From Mesaphorura yosii (taxonomy: Eukaryota > Arthropoda > Collembola > Poduromorpha > Tullbergiidae), in NCBI GenBank assembly GCA_009869945.1, contig WIXG01000061.1, positions 1-64,000 on the forward strand: 64,000 bases of DNA, read 5' to 3'. Below are positions 28,101-43,100 of the stretch, piece by piece. The notes beneath the pieces were generated by a model, which was given only the letters and a program-made list of their open reading frames with translations, ran no database searches and was not told the DNA's origin. How positions within the stretch are numbered: the first letter of the stretch is position 1; the number at the start of each line of letters is the position of its first letter. A program made the translations under genes and the position numbers.

Positions 28101-31100
28101 TCACTTTTACCAGCATTTTTTCCTCATTTTCCTATACGTTGCAGTTGCACGAGTCTCTCATTTGCATTCGTATTTAAGAAGAAAAGAAGGGCATTATTAT
28201 TATTATTAGCAGGCACGTTTTAAATTTAGATTTTCTCTTGCAAGCCGAGCTTGTGCATTGCATTTACTAATGACGCGGCTCGACTCGGGCCTTTCGAACG
28301 TGTGTGCGCGTCTTTTCTAAATGTTTCTCAAGGTGAAACTAAATGGCGAGCCACATGCATTTGTGCATCGTAGCAAAGGAAGTGAAAGCGCAGTTAGACT
28401 CTGAATGGCAGGCATGGAGAGTCATTTATCTCTCGCACTCCGGAAATTAATCAATCCTTTAACTTTGTATACGTTGTGGGCTTTTGATAGTACATCGAGT
28501 CGAATGCTGGATAGGACATGTTTCGGCACTGCTCACAAAGCACGATGTGGATATTGAAAACAGTCAAAGAACCATGCCATGAGTAGGCAATAAATTCGAA
28601 TTTCGCAAACATATTAATTTTAAAACTCACGTTCACTGATCACGTATTCATTTTGCTGCTCGCTTCGTTCAGTGGAGTGTGTGAATAATACATTTTGCGA
28701 ACAATTTTAATCAAACGTCAGATCCACGTAGCCTTTTAGAGTAACGAAAAGCGATTGGCTTTTGCAACAGATATTGAACTGCCACGATCCAGAATTATTG
28801 CGATTGCAGGCTCGAACTTTGCAATAAATAACGCAATCTCAAATTAGGAAAGCCCTCGTGAGCAATTTTTGCGGAATGCACTTTAGCACAAAGCAAACTC
28901 CAAAGTGTGAGTTAAATGTAATTTCAACTAATTGCCCATTAAGTGCACCGATGAAATATTTCTTTTCATTTCGTAATTTCTTCTGGACCTGCGTGGAGAA
29001 ACCGCAAGCGGAAAATTGGCTTATGGCTTTAAAACAAACATTCTGCTACCGGTGCACGTCTCAACCCCAGAATTTAATTGATTTATGTGCAGATAAAAAC
29101 ATTGAATGAGTTATGAATACGGAAAGGGACTGCCTACCTGTTCTTTATTATCCGCATCCAGTCCAGCTTTAATGGGCAAATGGGTTTAAAAACTAAATTA
29201 TGTTGTACTGCTCGGCAGCTACAAGCTATTAAACAACGTTATGTTTTCACTTTACTTCCCCTTTCGTACGAGGTACGCGGTACACGGTACGGCAGGAAGT
29301 AAGTTCTTAACGTTCGTTTCATTTTCGTACAAAATTCGGTGCCGGGTTTGAATACGAAATTGCTACACGGACATTTAAATGTGAAGTTTAGTACCGTAAT
29401 AGCTCACGGTGTGAGTATATTTGTCTTACTTCACAATGCGCATGAATTATGCATAAAGTGTTGCGTTTGCGGCTGCGAGTTTCTAAGAAAGTGGAGAAAC
29501 CCAACCGACCGTCGGTCTGTGAGCCTTTCACTTCTGCAAATAGTTGTTCAAAAAACTCAAAATGGTGGTGAATATTGCAGACATGCATGCAGAATGTAAA
29601 AGATGCCTTCAATTCGCAATTCTAGCGTTCAGGAACTAATGCCTTCTATTTTTATATTTTTTTCGTGCACAGGTATCTCATCGGACATTTATTATATTCA
29701 GGAAGGAGTTGTGAACGAGTACGCACTCAATTTTGTGGTGACAGTCCCGCCAGAGGTGGAAGATCTTCATTTTTCATGGCAAGCACTCACCAAAAAACAG
29801 GTACGTGTCTCGTGTCGTGTCTTCTGACATCTCAAAATGAAATTGCTATTGTTAATAGCATTTGTGCAGGGAAGTCGAGCTGCAGGGAAGTTGATTGCTG
29901 ATTGCTTTTTTATTAACATCATTCAACACGGTGTGCGTGGCACACCGTGTTATTAGTATTCGTGCAAAACACTGCTTAAATGCACATCTGTCTCAATTTA
30001 CACTTGATTGGATGTAATATTTTGAGACTTTCGCGGATCGCGTGTAAATTCTCCCAACCACACATTAGATTTTCATGCTATTGTTACTTCTCACTAAATC
30101 ATGCGCATTACACCGTATTCAATCACGGTGATCCATCACAGACCAGAATACATGAAAGCTTAGCAGCTGTTTGTTTGGCTTTCCTTCTTTCTTTGCTCTC
30201 TTCCTCTTCATGTTCATTTCATTCTCCATGCGCTCCATTCAAAATGAAGTTTGGTTTGGCTTGTCTGCCTTACTGGCTCGACATCTTAATCTCTTTTCAC
30301 AAGTCAATTTAGCCAGCCAGCAAGCTGGCTAGCAATCCACCACGTCAAAACGCAACGTACCTCACATCAAAGAAGTTCTCTATTCATTCACTTGTCAAAA
30401 TGCTTGCGTTTCTTGCCTGCATACTGCCGGGCAGGTCATTAAACGAAAATGTGAGAGAAAGTGAAAGAACCCCGCCTTCGCCTTGGTGCTGGTCGTAAGT
30501 TTCATTGCACTATCATTATCAAGATTCTGGCGTCTTCCTGTCTGCCTGCTTGCCTGCAAGGAGAAGAGCCTAATGGAATTTATGGGACCATTTTTGCTTA
30601 GTGCGATCTGCTAATGCTAATCCAAGGCGGTTCGTACGAGTGTGCATGTGCGAGGCTGAAATAGTTTTATAATGAAAATAAGTCCCCAAGTGCTAATAAT
30701 AACAACCACTTTCCTTTGTGAATAAAAGTCAACTTTCACCGTGCTCCTGTCCAAAGGCAAACAAACTTACGCAGTGCGTGAGTGTGAAAGAAAAGCTGCG
30801 ACTGCGATTTAATTTTGTGACAGAGCAGGCCGAGATTTCTTGCTCAAGGAAAAGTGTTATTTTTGCCTCCCCTCCTGTTTAATTACTTGGTCTTACACTG
30901 TCGTTACATTACGACAGCAGAGATTAGATTTCCAGTCACATTAGCATTCATTCATTCACAGTCAGGAGACAGGCTGCGTAATAATAATAATTATCAGGAT
31001 AAAATGTCATGTCGAAATACTTCCTTGCCAAGCTGTAGCCTGAGCCTGCTGTGTAAGTGCGTAATTTTACTATCATATTTATACAACTTTCAAAATAACT

Positions 31101-34100
31101 TACGGGACCGAATAAATTACTGACGCGTGTCGGCATCGGCATGTCGCCTCGCGGCCCTTCATGCAAATTAAAAGGTTCGGGTTGCAAATCGAAAGTTACG
31201 CACAAACTCGAAGATTGAGCACTGAACCGTGTGATTTTGTGGATAATTTGCATGCAAGACTAAGAAGTAGGACTTAACGTGTTGCACGAAATCGCATAAG
31301 CGCTCAAGTGTGTGTAGTCGAGATTAGATTGCATGTCAACTCGTTATTGTTGCTCTGACTTACACGCGTTCAAGCATTGTGAACACTTTCACACGACAAA
31401 AACATACACGTTTCGCTCGTGCATGGAGAAAAGTGCGTATTTACTTGACTGGCAGATTGGTGAAAGTTTTCTGCGTGTTTTCATAGGCAAGGTCCTCACA
31501 AGTCATACAAAGGCTTATCGGACCAATGCAAATTCTTAATCTTGGTAAACATTCTGCTTTCTGCGAAACTGGAAGCATGTGAAATCAAGATTATACTCGA
31601 TCAATATGGAAATATTATACGGGCACATTTTCAACACGTCAAACGCACAAAAATTGCGAGCAGGCATAATTTGTTTGACTTGCGTTGGAATTATTCAAAT
31701 TCTTTGTGTACATTCTTCTCGAGTGTAAATCTGATCAGTTCGAGTTGGCGTTAGTTTTCTCGCACCGGTGAGACTTGGTGTATTTTATGAGGAATAATTA
31801 GTCAAATTTTTCTATATATAAGTTTCATAAGGCTCCTGGTTGACTATTAAAAATTACTTGTCCTTTCGTAATTTTTCTCACAAAAATCATGTACACGCTC
31901 CGAGCCAAGAAATTATGAAGCAGCTCCTTATCAAATTACGACATCGATCTTTTGTTTAAAGTTTGTAATGAAAAATTACACGCCGCGCCACAGCTCATGT
32001 CAGTAATGGTAGACCATTATAACGAAAGTCTTGTCTTTCCTTCCCAAGTTTCCCAAGTGGTTCATATTTAATTGTCATTCAATGCCTGCCAGCCAGTCGA
32101 GAACTGAGAGCCACGAGTCTGAGTCAAAAGTCAAGCAGGAGACAGGCACAATCTAAATGGCTGCAAATAGTTTTTGTATTGTCTCATGTCTCTCAGCCCT
32201 GGTTGATGTTTCCGCTCACAGGAAGGGAAATTTTCCCTTTCATTTCATTTCTAATTTATATGATGAGTTTGGTTGGCTGGTTGACTGGCCGTGCTGTGAT
32301 TGTAACTGCAGAACAATCTGAAATGAATTGTGGACTCGTTCGGTGCGGATGCGGCAACCGGAGACAAAACCAATAAGCATGCGCTGCTTTGTTTACACCA
32401 GAGCACAATGAACCAAGAATTTCAGTTCCAAGACAAAGTCTCTACTGGTTTCTGGTTTTCACATTTTTATAATGTCAGCCGAGAATTGTCCCTTTGTTTC
32501 TTTTCATTTAAGCAAATTTCACCGCCGTCTTTACCGAATGCTTCGTTTTGATCCTCCCCTTCCAATCCTAAATACTAAACGAGAATTTCTTTTCTGGAAA
32601 TAAAAGAATTCAATTGAAGCCATAATCAAATAAAACAAAAGTTTTAATTTCTTTCTGTTGCATCCTGCCGCGGTTGCAGTTGGCTTGTTTCTTTTTTAGT
32701 TACTGGCTTGTAAATGAAATGAGGAATTTCTCGATTCTTCAGGATCAATTCAATGTGATTTGGCTTCAACTGTCTTCCATCTTTCGCTCGTTCCTTTGGT
32801 TCTTTGATAAATTGATTCCGTTTCCTTGTTAAAGACTACTAATTGGATCTGCAGTCAATTTCCGAAAAATAAACTCCACGAGACCAGTAAACTGCAACGA
32901 CTGCACTTTCAACGAGTGTCGTTTGTTTACTGACTTTTCTAAAGCCATTTGTCTTCATTACAAAGTCCGGGAATTTCTTTAAATTGATTTCTTAAATCCA
33001 TCGGCATAATTAATGATGTTTCTTCCTCATAAGACTACGATGAGTGAGACGAAGGCTCCAAGCATACTTTCAATTCGTAGCGATCCGGATACACGAATAC
33101 GAATTTCGGCTGGTCACAACTTTTGTGGTTTTCGATGCAAGTGAACTTGCTTTCCACTTACGAGAGTAATGACAAGGAGGGAGACTTAACGAGTAACGGG
33201 AGAGTCAGACGACAGAAATCAAAGGGGAGTCAGTCACACGACAAAGTCAAAGACTAGAGCCAGCAAATGGATATTCTGACAGTTACATTCATTTGTTTTA
33301 ATTGAAGCCCAAACAATTATTCTCCCCTGCGCTGGTTTCGTGCTCATGCTCTGTTGCCACTTTTATTGGAGCAATTATTTCCTATTCTTCCCACCGATTC
33401 TGGCCTGTCGCACGCAATAATTTTAATTTGTGCTGACAGCCATTGCGTCGCCTACAACAATGGAGAAGACTTGAGTAATTATTGAGCGCCAAGCACAAAA
33501 AGAATGTCTGCTTAACCACAAAAGAACTTTCAACCGAATTCTGCCGACTCAAAGATATGCACTCGATCAGTATGAACTTTGTGGTAAAACTTCCATAATA
33601 ACTTTTAAGTATTGTACTTGAAGTCATTAAAGCCGTGCCCATTCCGAGCTGCGGCTTCCATAAAACAGAGCCTCAGCATAGTTTCCGTTCAGATAATCCG
33701 ATGTCGGGTGGTCAACGAACTTTTATTTGTATGTTCGAATGCATGGGCATTCGGATACATGGCCATGGGCATCCGCGTTGGGTTGTCCTTTCGAATTTCA
33801 TATTCAATGGAAGCGTCCAAGCCAAAGTATTTTCTAATTTATTGGGCAATTATTGGCACCATGTTTTGTTATTCCGTGCGAGAAATTAAGGAAATAACTG
33901 TCATAATAAGTTGACACTGTGGAACGAAGGCGTTATGGTCAAGCTGCATACTCATTGAACTCGCTTTCGTAATACATTCCATTTTGCACTCTGTAAAATG
34001 AGCACGACCATAACAACTTATTATGATTGCTGAGTAAACAAGAGGACGTGAACGTAATCGACAGCTTTCTCTTCGCACTGGCTTTGTCCACCTGATTAAA

Positions 34101-37100
34101 AATTCAGTACCACGTAATTACCAAATTAAGCAGAAACAGAACAGCCACAGACGCATAAATGCAATGAGGAATGGTTTAAAGACCAATTCTTAAAGTTTCG
34201 GACTTTCACTGAAGTGCTGCTTCATGCGTTTACTTTAGAACAACTCGCATTCCCAACGAGCCTCGGCCAGCGTTACTCAAATTACCCTGAACGTGCAATA
34301 AAAGATCGTGCTCCGCGTTTATTTTTCTGATATTTCATTTAAATGGTTCGCAAAGGCAGATTTGTGTATAGAGACATTATATTCGAGCAATAATACTTGC
34401 ACTGCAGCAAGCTGGCGCGTGTTGTATTTGTAAGATATTATTTTATGGCATGGCTTTATGTATTTTATTTGCAACACGTATTTAGTGCCGGTTTCTGGTT
34501 TTCGAAACCCGTTGCTCATTGCTACTGCTGCTTTACATCGGCAGTGGTTAAGAAGACGTCGAACAAAACCACACGGAGGAGAAAAGGAGCTTGAGCTTGG
34601 AGCTTTGGCTTTGTGGTAATAACACTGGCACATGACCAGACCAGACAAACCCGGGCTCAGGCTCAAAGCCCAATGTAAATACTATAAAAATTTGGCCATG
34701 TACTACATTAAAATGAAACACCAAAAGAAAAACCAAACACAAAGAAATAAAAAGCATTGTAGACGCAATCATAAATACATTCGGGCCTTCTGCTCTTGAT
34801 CACAAAGGTTATGAGCAGGCAGCGCAGTAAGTTGATCTCTGTTTGAATCTTATTTTATTATCGTGAGTGCCTTGGTTTCATAAAATCACGTTTCAAGTAT
34901 TTCTCTGAGATTCTTTTCGTATTTCTTGCAAGACGTATTTACTCTTCACGCATCTGCGTCTGTTTGTACGCGTGTGGCCAGCGCAAGCGGTCTGCCTTCA
35001 TCTTCTCGTTCGCTTTCTTTAACTTTCATCATATTTTATCCTTTCCACAATCATAACTTTGTCTGTGCCGTTCGCTTTCGCCTTTTGCTGTTTGCGGATT
35101 TCGATTTCGTACTTGTTTTCGCCCTGCACAGAACAGAAACCACACGCACACACGCTTTTTCTATTATTACGAAAATATAATTCTTTCCTTTTCATCTACT
35201 TATTATCCTCATTACTTTCCTTGCTTGTGCTGCGCTTCCACATTCTCCGAGGAACGTCTTGAACTTGAACTTTCATCTTTGCGAGAGCGACCGCCTGTCT
35301 TCTTATTTACTCCTTCGAGATCTGGCTGTTGAGTTGCCGAGACTGCCGACATTTCGGCGACAAGGCACGACATTTCCCGGTGTTTTGCATTCATACTCTA
35401 AGCCAGTCATGACGTACGTGACTTTTATTTGGAATGAGGACCGCTTCTTGCCTCAAATCTTTTCCTCGTTCCAATCTCCTTCTCGAAGGAGCAAGCAAAT
35501 AAGTGGAAATACTCTTAAGGCCACGCACAATTTGCTTCCTAAGCTTTTAATAATACTTTTATCAATTGCTTTTATTTTAATCCTTCAACTGTTCCTGTTT
35601 CGTGTACAATCGCTGAAATCCGTCTTTCGTCACTCCATCACGATGGATTAATGAACGCACAACTCTTGCATAAAATCTGAAGCATGCAACGTTTACAGTT
35701 GTGTTATAAAATATGGAGGAACATATTTCATAATCCCTTGCAGCAACTCCATTTTTATTCACGCATAGTATTTAAAAGTTTGTGACTGCAAAAAATGTAT
35801 GATGCATTTTTCTATGTTTTAACAGATTCACTACGACATGTCGTACGAATACACGGACTTCTTCGCACTTTTACCGCCGTACAGCAACATCACAACCGTG
35901 GGACGAGTGCCACAGAATCTAGAAACTTTCCGGTAAGTTTGAAAGCGGGGTTTTGGCGTTCGTCGCTAAATTCTCATCGCGAGTGAGCAAAAAAGTCTCA
36001 GCCTGCGAGCAATAATTTATTCAAACGTACGAGCCGTCGCTCCATCGCGCCAACTCACAATTAGAGCAGTTTTCCCAAACTCGCATTATTTGTAGAGGAT
36101 TGAAGAACAAAAGCCCAGGAAATGCTTTTAAGGAAAAATTCCCTTTCTTTCTCTTGGTTTTTAAAATTAACTGAAAAACTAACGAAAGATGTAACCAGAA
36201 CTTAAAACTGTATGAATGCTTTCTACTGCTTCGACTGCTCCTCATTTCCATTTCTAGATTAGCACTTGAAATACTTGATGCGGAATTCTTTAGTTATTTG
36301 CTCCCTTTTTCACTTCCAACTTTTTCATTCGTGCATTCATTCATTTCATTCTATGTCGGTTGATGGGAAGCAAAGTCAAGGAACTCTCTCAAATGGTGTA
36401 TAAAGCACCGAAGAAAAATGTACAAGTAAAGTTTTCGGTATAATTGAGAAAGTATACGCTTTCGCGTGGAAGTAATTACGTATCCATACAAGTCAGAGTC
36501 AGGAAGACGGAGATTCTAGTATCACTTATTAACTCCACGCAATGTGGGGCGAAAGGAAGTGAAAGTGCGTAGAAGTCGAAAACAAAATGCGTGTTTGCAA
36601 AAAATATCGCTGCCAGATGCCGGTTGCGGAATGTGGAATCAAAGGCGAGAGTGCGTGGAAGTGGATAGATTATTATTATACTTTTGAAAATTAGAAGTTG
36701 GTCAAATCTCTTTGTTTCCCACTTTCTCTGGGGAGTATCAGATCAACCATTTCCTTTGGCTCACCGAAAAAGCCTGAAATTTTCTCATTTGGTGGAGAAA
36801 TCACGCGAGCATATGCATTAAAGATTGGAGCTGGTAGGCAGGCCCTGACTCGATAGCTAATCCCAAGCATTCTGCTTAAGAAAGGCCCGATCAATCGGAA
36901 ACCTTGCTGGCTAGCAAGAAAACATTCATGCTTTACAACGAAAAGTTCACCGGAACAGGCAGGCAAATCTGCACGTATATCAGTAAATAAGCCAAATGCT
37001 TATAAGATAAAGTGTATCATGAAATTAGACTTGAAACCGAAAAATGTACTCGCCCTTGCTGCGCATAGAACTCTTGTACTCAAGACACTTTCATGCGTCC

Positions 37101-40100
37101 ACAGACATACGCCGATTCTGATACTGATGAGGAGGATAACGATGATGAGAAAAGTATGAAGTGCGTGTAATCTTTCGTTACAAACACCGTTGACGCACTG
37201 TATAATTTCAAATGCTTTCTTTCTCGCCTCGCTGCAGCTTCACATAACGCAGTTCAGTACGCAGTGTTCAGGTTAAGGTAAAACACATTACACTGACAGG
37301 GAACTTCGACTAATGCTACTTTAGTGCCCCGTATACAAATGTTCTAAATGTGTTTGGAAAGCATGAAATGGAATGAAGGCAGACGACAGAAAGTTTTTTA
37401 TTTCTCTTCCGCGTCCTTCGTCTGTGTAAACTTTCTCTGGGGAGTCTGTCCGCGCCGGCGACAAAGACTCCAATTCCGCTCTGCTCTTATCAGAGGTTTG
37501 GATTTGCACTGCTGAAAAAGGTGAAATGAGTCGTAAGATTTTGAGCAAGAACACACGGTAAAAATTTAGGAGAAATACTGCACGAGCAAAATGAGAGTCA
37601 CTTCAATAGCTGATAAGACAAACTCACCAGATCACACCAATAAAATTGAAGTACAGGAGGGCGAAAGACGATTTATTGAATTAATTACATTCCAATGCAA
37701 GCTCGTCGTGACCACATTGAACATTAATTCTGACTTTCGGCTGGTAGAAATTAATTTCAAATAACTCGAAGGAATGTGAGATCCTTCCCTGCAGTTGCAG
37801 TTCGTGCGTTGCCCTCCAGAGCACTTTTCCCGCAAATATTCGCCTCCGTTTCAGTTTCAGTAATGAAAGGAAAACAGTAATCAAAATCCATGCCTTCTCC
37901 ATTACTTCATTATTGCCTGGAACAAAATCAAAGTCTCGTATTTGTCTTTATTAATATTTATATTTACTTTTCAAAAAGTTTCCTGAACTTAAGTGCAAAG
38001 CCAGAGTTCGTCGTGCCAGCCAGCCAGCAAGCACCTCGAGACTCTCGAAATGAAAGATGATATATTTTTATTATTATGAAGAAATATGATTTTCTCCCTA
38101 TTTCAAGTTCAAACGCATCAGCAGTTGAAGCTAAAGCAAAGTGAAAGTTCACAACGAGGGGAGAAAGTAGAAAGAAAGCTGAGTATCCGAGGATGAGGAA
38201 AGGGAAAACTTACAACTTCACAAGTGGTGTTGTTAATATCGCGTACAGCGAGCACGGTAAAAAGTGTACATATTGGGAGAAAGTTTTGATACACAACAGC
38301 TGGAATAACAAAACGCGTACGCGTACCGTGTGCGAGTAGGAACTGAGCTCTATTGAAACTCAACCAAGCAAGAACTTCAGCTCGTTCTGTGTACTTTGTT
38401 CGTGGAGGGGTTAAATTTAAGTCTACACGATGCGATACACGAGCAAAGCATAGGTACGAAACCACAAATACTACAGTGTGCCAAGCGAAATGCGAAAGAA
38501 GTATCTCAATCACAATTTATGTATGGCAGATTGAGAACTCTTATGTTTCCGAGACGAGGGCATGGGAAAACTGGCAGACGCAGACGTGCGAGACTTGACG
38601 GTTTCGGTTTCCTCTCCACACAATTACTTTCACTTGACTTGTAACTTCCGGATAACGCCAATCAAATTGGAAATCATTCATTCCGTCAGACGCGCCCACG
38701 CTCACGCTCTTCCACGCTCTTCCACACTCTTGACAGGCATTTCTTTAATTTACCAAGTGCTCCCTCTTCTCTTGCTTGCCTTTGCTGTGCTTAAGCTTGC
38801 CTATTTCATCTGCGGGTTGAAGTTACATATTGACGCGATTTTCTCAGTTCTGTTTGCCATTTGCTTATTCTTGTAATTGGTTTCAAGCTAATCTTGCTTT
38901 CTTGCTTCTTGGCTTAATTAGAAACATGGAATCTACTCTTTTGCCTTGGTAAATGTTTGCTTCGCCACTGCCGCCGGCATGGATCTTTTATTAAATTACA
39001 TTGCAGCCGAGAGCAGAGTTGGAGTTCGACGGTCCTCAGATCCTTGTATTCAAATTAAAGTCCCCTCAATCCACATCTGCAGGCAATTACATTTACCGTT
39101 TACGTAGTAATTTTCCATGATAGAATTTCTGAACAGGAAGTTTGTACAGGCAGGTGTGTATCAAGATGTTCTTCAGCCCTTGCCCATATTTTATTATTTT
39201 TACCCATGCAGCGAAATCGCCGGGTCGTTTATTATTTCTGCAGTCGCTTATTCTTTTCTTTTCTAATTTGGCAACGAAGCCAATTCCGCAAACGCGAACA
39301 CGAATGAACCAGTAAACCAGTAACCAGCTGAGCGAGCGAACCGTTATAATAATTATTTTTCGTTCTGCCTCATATTTTGCTAATGCCATACAGAAAAAAG
39401 CTTTCGGCTTAATTTGTTTGTAATCCATTTCTTGTAGGACAAGAAAGTGGAATACAATTTTGCCTGACTCGCACGAAATGCGGGCGCCATAAAACGAATG
39501 AATTCTTATCGTGCAGTGAGGATATAAGTAGAGCAGGCGAGCGGTCCTTGCCCTCCTTGAGCGCTAGACAATAATCTCTTAATAACGCTAAACGGCAAAC
39601 TATTCCCATAAATATAAGCAGAATAATAAGAAATCTCCCGAGACTTGTTTCTCTGCTGCCTGCCCTGCCATTTCGCGTACGGTACCAGTAAAAGCATCGC
39701 GCAATGCCGCTGTGCACAATGACATACAATTTAACCTCATTATAAATGCATTAGCTCAGATCCGGTAATAAAAGCCAGCATAACATATGTGTTTATGAAC
39801 TCTAATTTCATTTCTGAATTCTTAAGCGCTCGTTTACGCTGAATTATTACGAAGTGGGCGGCCACATACGAAGATTCAGTCTTGGGCCTTGTTTAAGGCT
39901 AAGCTAAGAATAATTAGCTTTCTTGGGCTCGGCTGGCAGGGTTGTCCTAATTCTTCCGCGAACCTGAGCCCGGATGCGCAAATCCTACAGTGAAAGACAT
40001 CTTTCTTCACGGGACGAGAGGCAGAAAAAGTAGCGTAAGCAGGCTTTCATGTCACTAGAAATATAATCTTCTTCTATTATTAATGACGTGTCTGTCGCTA

Positions 40101-43100
40101 TATTCCTCGTAGAATTCAGCATTCATCGAGTAATTTTTCTTGACAAAACCATAATGCAAGTCAGGACATAAATGAAATTGGAATAACATTCTGTAAACAA
40201 GAATAACCAAAAGCCTTTCCATAATAAAAGATTTTATGCCTGAAAGAAGTGACAACATCAAGCGACAGCAAAAGCGAAAAGGGGAGGAATTTTCTCATTT
40301 ACTAAAAAATCAAGCGCATGAAAATGCAGGCGAGCAAAAAACATTGTGCAACGTACAAGAAAGGCATTGTAAAATGTGATGTAGTAATTCGTAATTCTAT
40401 TGTGCAAGCCAAACAACAGCAACCAAAGTCAAGGCGAAAGTTTCTTGGAGTCGGTCGGAATTGAAAAGAACGACGAGGAAGATCCAAAACACAAAGTACA
40501 ACGTTATAAACTTTTGTACCCGCACCCGCACGCATTTCAACTTATTTCTTGGTCTTGCAATAAAAGTTGCAATTGCCAGTGTGCCTCTCGCAGCTTCGTT
40601 CGTCTCCATTTTTTAATTTCATGCGTCTTATTTTTTACTTTGGCTCTACTGCACTGCACTGCAACGCATCTTAACCCTTTTATCATTTTACATCTTGTCG
40701 GGCGGCAGCATGTTGCATGCGCCTTTCTCTTGCCTTTCTTACTCGACAAATGTCAATGTTATTTCTTTTGTATGCCTCCTCGCTCTTCACGGCTGGTTAA
40801 TACTCTGGTTCGTTGTCGAGGCTGGTGACTGCCTGCTGCCTTCTCCCGTCATCGTCATCCTTCTGCACTTGTCAACTCTGTTAGTGCTTTCACTCTAACT
40901 GTAGCCTGTTTTGCTTTGTTTCAGACTTTCTTCATCTTTCCCCGGCTGCCGCGTTCATATTAGTGCATTACATTTTGCCCTCGGCTGACTTATGCAATTA
41001 CATTAAAGAACGACGTAGTAAAAAGTAAAAGACCAGATTCAGAAATTCAGACGATTTTGAGGTTCTTGGAGAAAGTCGTGTTTACTTTGTATGACTCAGC
41101 AAGAGGAAATCTGAAATGGAAAATCATCGCACCGCGGTGCTCGACGCACGGAGATGAAAAATGCGTATACAAAAGTTTGGGCACGTTTTTAAACTGTGCT
41201 CGCAAGCACCAGTTTTATGACTTAGTCCTGTTTTATTTCGCTTCGCCTGCGCCAACAAATGGCTTGATCATACAGATGCTGGCAGTGACTAAATATTCGA
41301 CTGTAAGATTGCGAGCAGACTTGACAATAATTTCTTGTCCCCTTCCGCAACTGTCAAAGACAATTTTGAAATTGGGAACACATTTTTCATTATTTTACAT
41401 CAATTTAATCATGCAATGGACGACAGGGACAGCAGAAAGCAGATGAACAGAAAATAGACGGAAATTCGCGGGTCGCGGAAGGGACACACCAAAGAAGTCT
41501 TTAGCATTAAAAAAAAGGAAAGGGAGAGAAGGGAATAAACTACAACTGCATAAGCAAAGCACAAGGAAAAGTCAGCAATAAAAGATCGGAAAGGAAAAAG
41601 GCCCAGACGACGACGAAATCAAAGGAAAAGAAACAGAAATCGTCATTCGCTCGTCGATTTACCAGGAAATACAGAAAGGAATTTCGTCGGAACAATTTGT
41701 TCTTTTCTTGCCTGCCATGCCATGTCGCTTTCTTTGCATGTGGGACGTTTTCTTTTCTTGGTTCTGCTGTTTCCTATTGCATTTGGATTTAGAAGATTGC
41801 ATTGAATTATTATTTCCACATTGTTCGACAGACAACGCAGGACATTAGGCTCAGGAAAACATGGACTTGTGAGTTAAAAGCAGAGCACAGTCGAGTCGCT
41901 GTGCGGCGCGGCGAAGGAAGTCTTTTGTTTTCGTAATGGCTGATCATTCACAATGGCCTTAGATTTCCAATATCGTGCGTAATTCTGGCATTTCACTTGC
42001 ATTGACTTCTTGAGTTGGGAATTTATGGAAGAAACAGTTGAATGAAAGGAAGGAATGAAAGTTTGTAACATCAGCTTGATTTTGTCTTGGTTCATGTGCT
42101 TGTATTTCATGCAAGCGAGAGAAAAGTATTGCCAGTTGTAAATGTGTATCCAAGTCATAAAATCAACGGCGGCCCTCCGACGTAGGAACATGGCTCATAT
42201 TGCTAACGCATATAACGCTTGCCTTGGCGTCAACCATCTGAACAGCAATTACTATCGGCCTGAACTTAGAATTTAACATGCATTTTATTCTTGGTCCAAC
42301 AGGGTCACACTCCCGTGTAGCGGAAGAAGTAACTCCGAAGTGCACGTAACAGTCAAGATTAACTTTCAAATCAAGTATCCTAAACCAAATACTACAGCGA
42401 TCACAATCAAGAGAAATAAAATCTGCTTGTTCAAAGGTAATTGATCATAAAAGGTCCATATCATAAAGAATTTTGAAATTTTGACAGATTCTATTCGATA
42501 CTAGTTGTAAGAAGTTGGGCAGTTTAACGAGAGGACGAGGCCCAGTTCAAGCCTTTGAACGTAATTCATGTATTTAGAGTTGGACAATTTGTGGCAGGCA
42601 GGCGTAGGCCCATTTATATCTCATTGCCGGTCGTGCCCGGTACCAGAATCAAAGCAGTAATAAGGTCGATAAATTACTGATGACAATCTCTTCCAGATAA
42701 ATTTTCATTTGTAAACGTGACCAGATTTCCGAATTTGTGAAACCATTCAATGTGAAACCTATTGACCATAAATTATATTGGGTTTCGTGGGCAGGTTCCT
42801 GATCACTCGTTTCAAAGGCAAGATCGTGTCCTTCATGCGTGATTGCTAGTGCGCTGGTGCTAAGGCTAGAATCGAAAAACTGTATTTCACGTGCGTTCCT
42901 TTTTCGTTGTCGACATCAATCATTGTGTAATTAACCAACCCTTTTCTGTATTCTTAGAAATGACGGCGAAGCCTCCAATGCTGCCCGAGCTGCCTGGACT
43001 GTTCCCACCAATTACCGTCGCCTCTAATCAAGGGACCCACCAGCATCAACACCACAGCCACAAGCAGCATCCGACTCATACGACAGGAGAACCGACGCTG

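Noticed and set aside
28193-28207. (ATT)5 microsatellite
   Set aside because: Too short to be meaningful as a separate finding; noted within intron 1.
29339-29380. tRNA T-loop-like GGTTTGAATAC
   Set aside because: No matching acceptor stem, D-arm or anticodon arm could be placed around it.
37091-37165. Short acidic frame (TYADSDTDEEDNDDEK) after a CCACAG acceptor
   Set aside because: It fits no neighbouring exon phase in the Ryk-like gene and ends at a stop within 25 codons. Likely chance.
37640-37775. Plus-strand frame reading ...LNINSDFRLVEINFK, resembling the second half of a WIF domain
   Set aside because: Its acceptors do not fit the phase-2 end of exon 3, a stop codon follows directly and the WIF cysteines are missing. 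The exon at 42303-42436 fits phase, both cysteines and the next junction.
39007-39090. Possible exon after ACATTGCAG with frame PRAELEFDGPQ
   Set aside because: Wrong phase for the Ryk-like gene, no donor at a sensible place and no family match.
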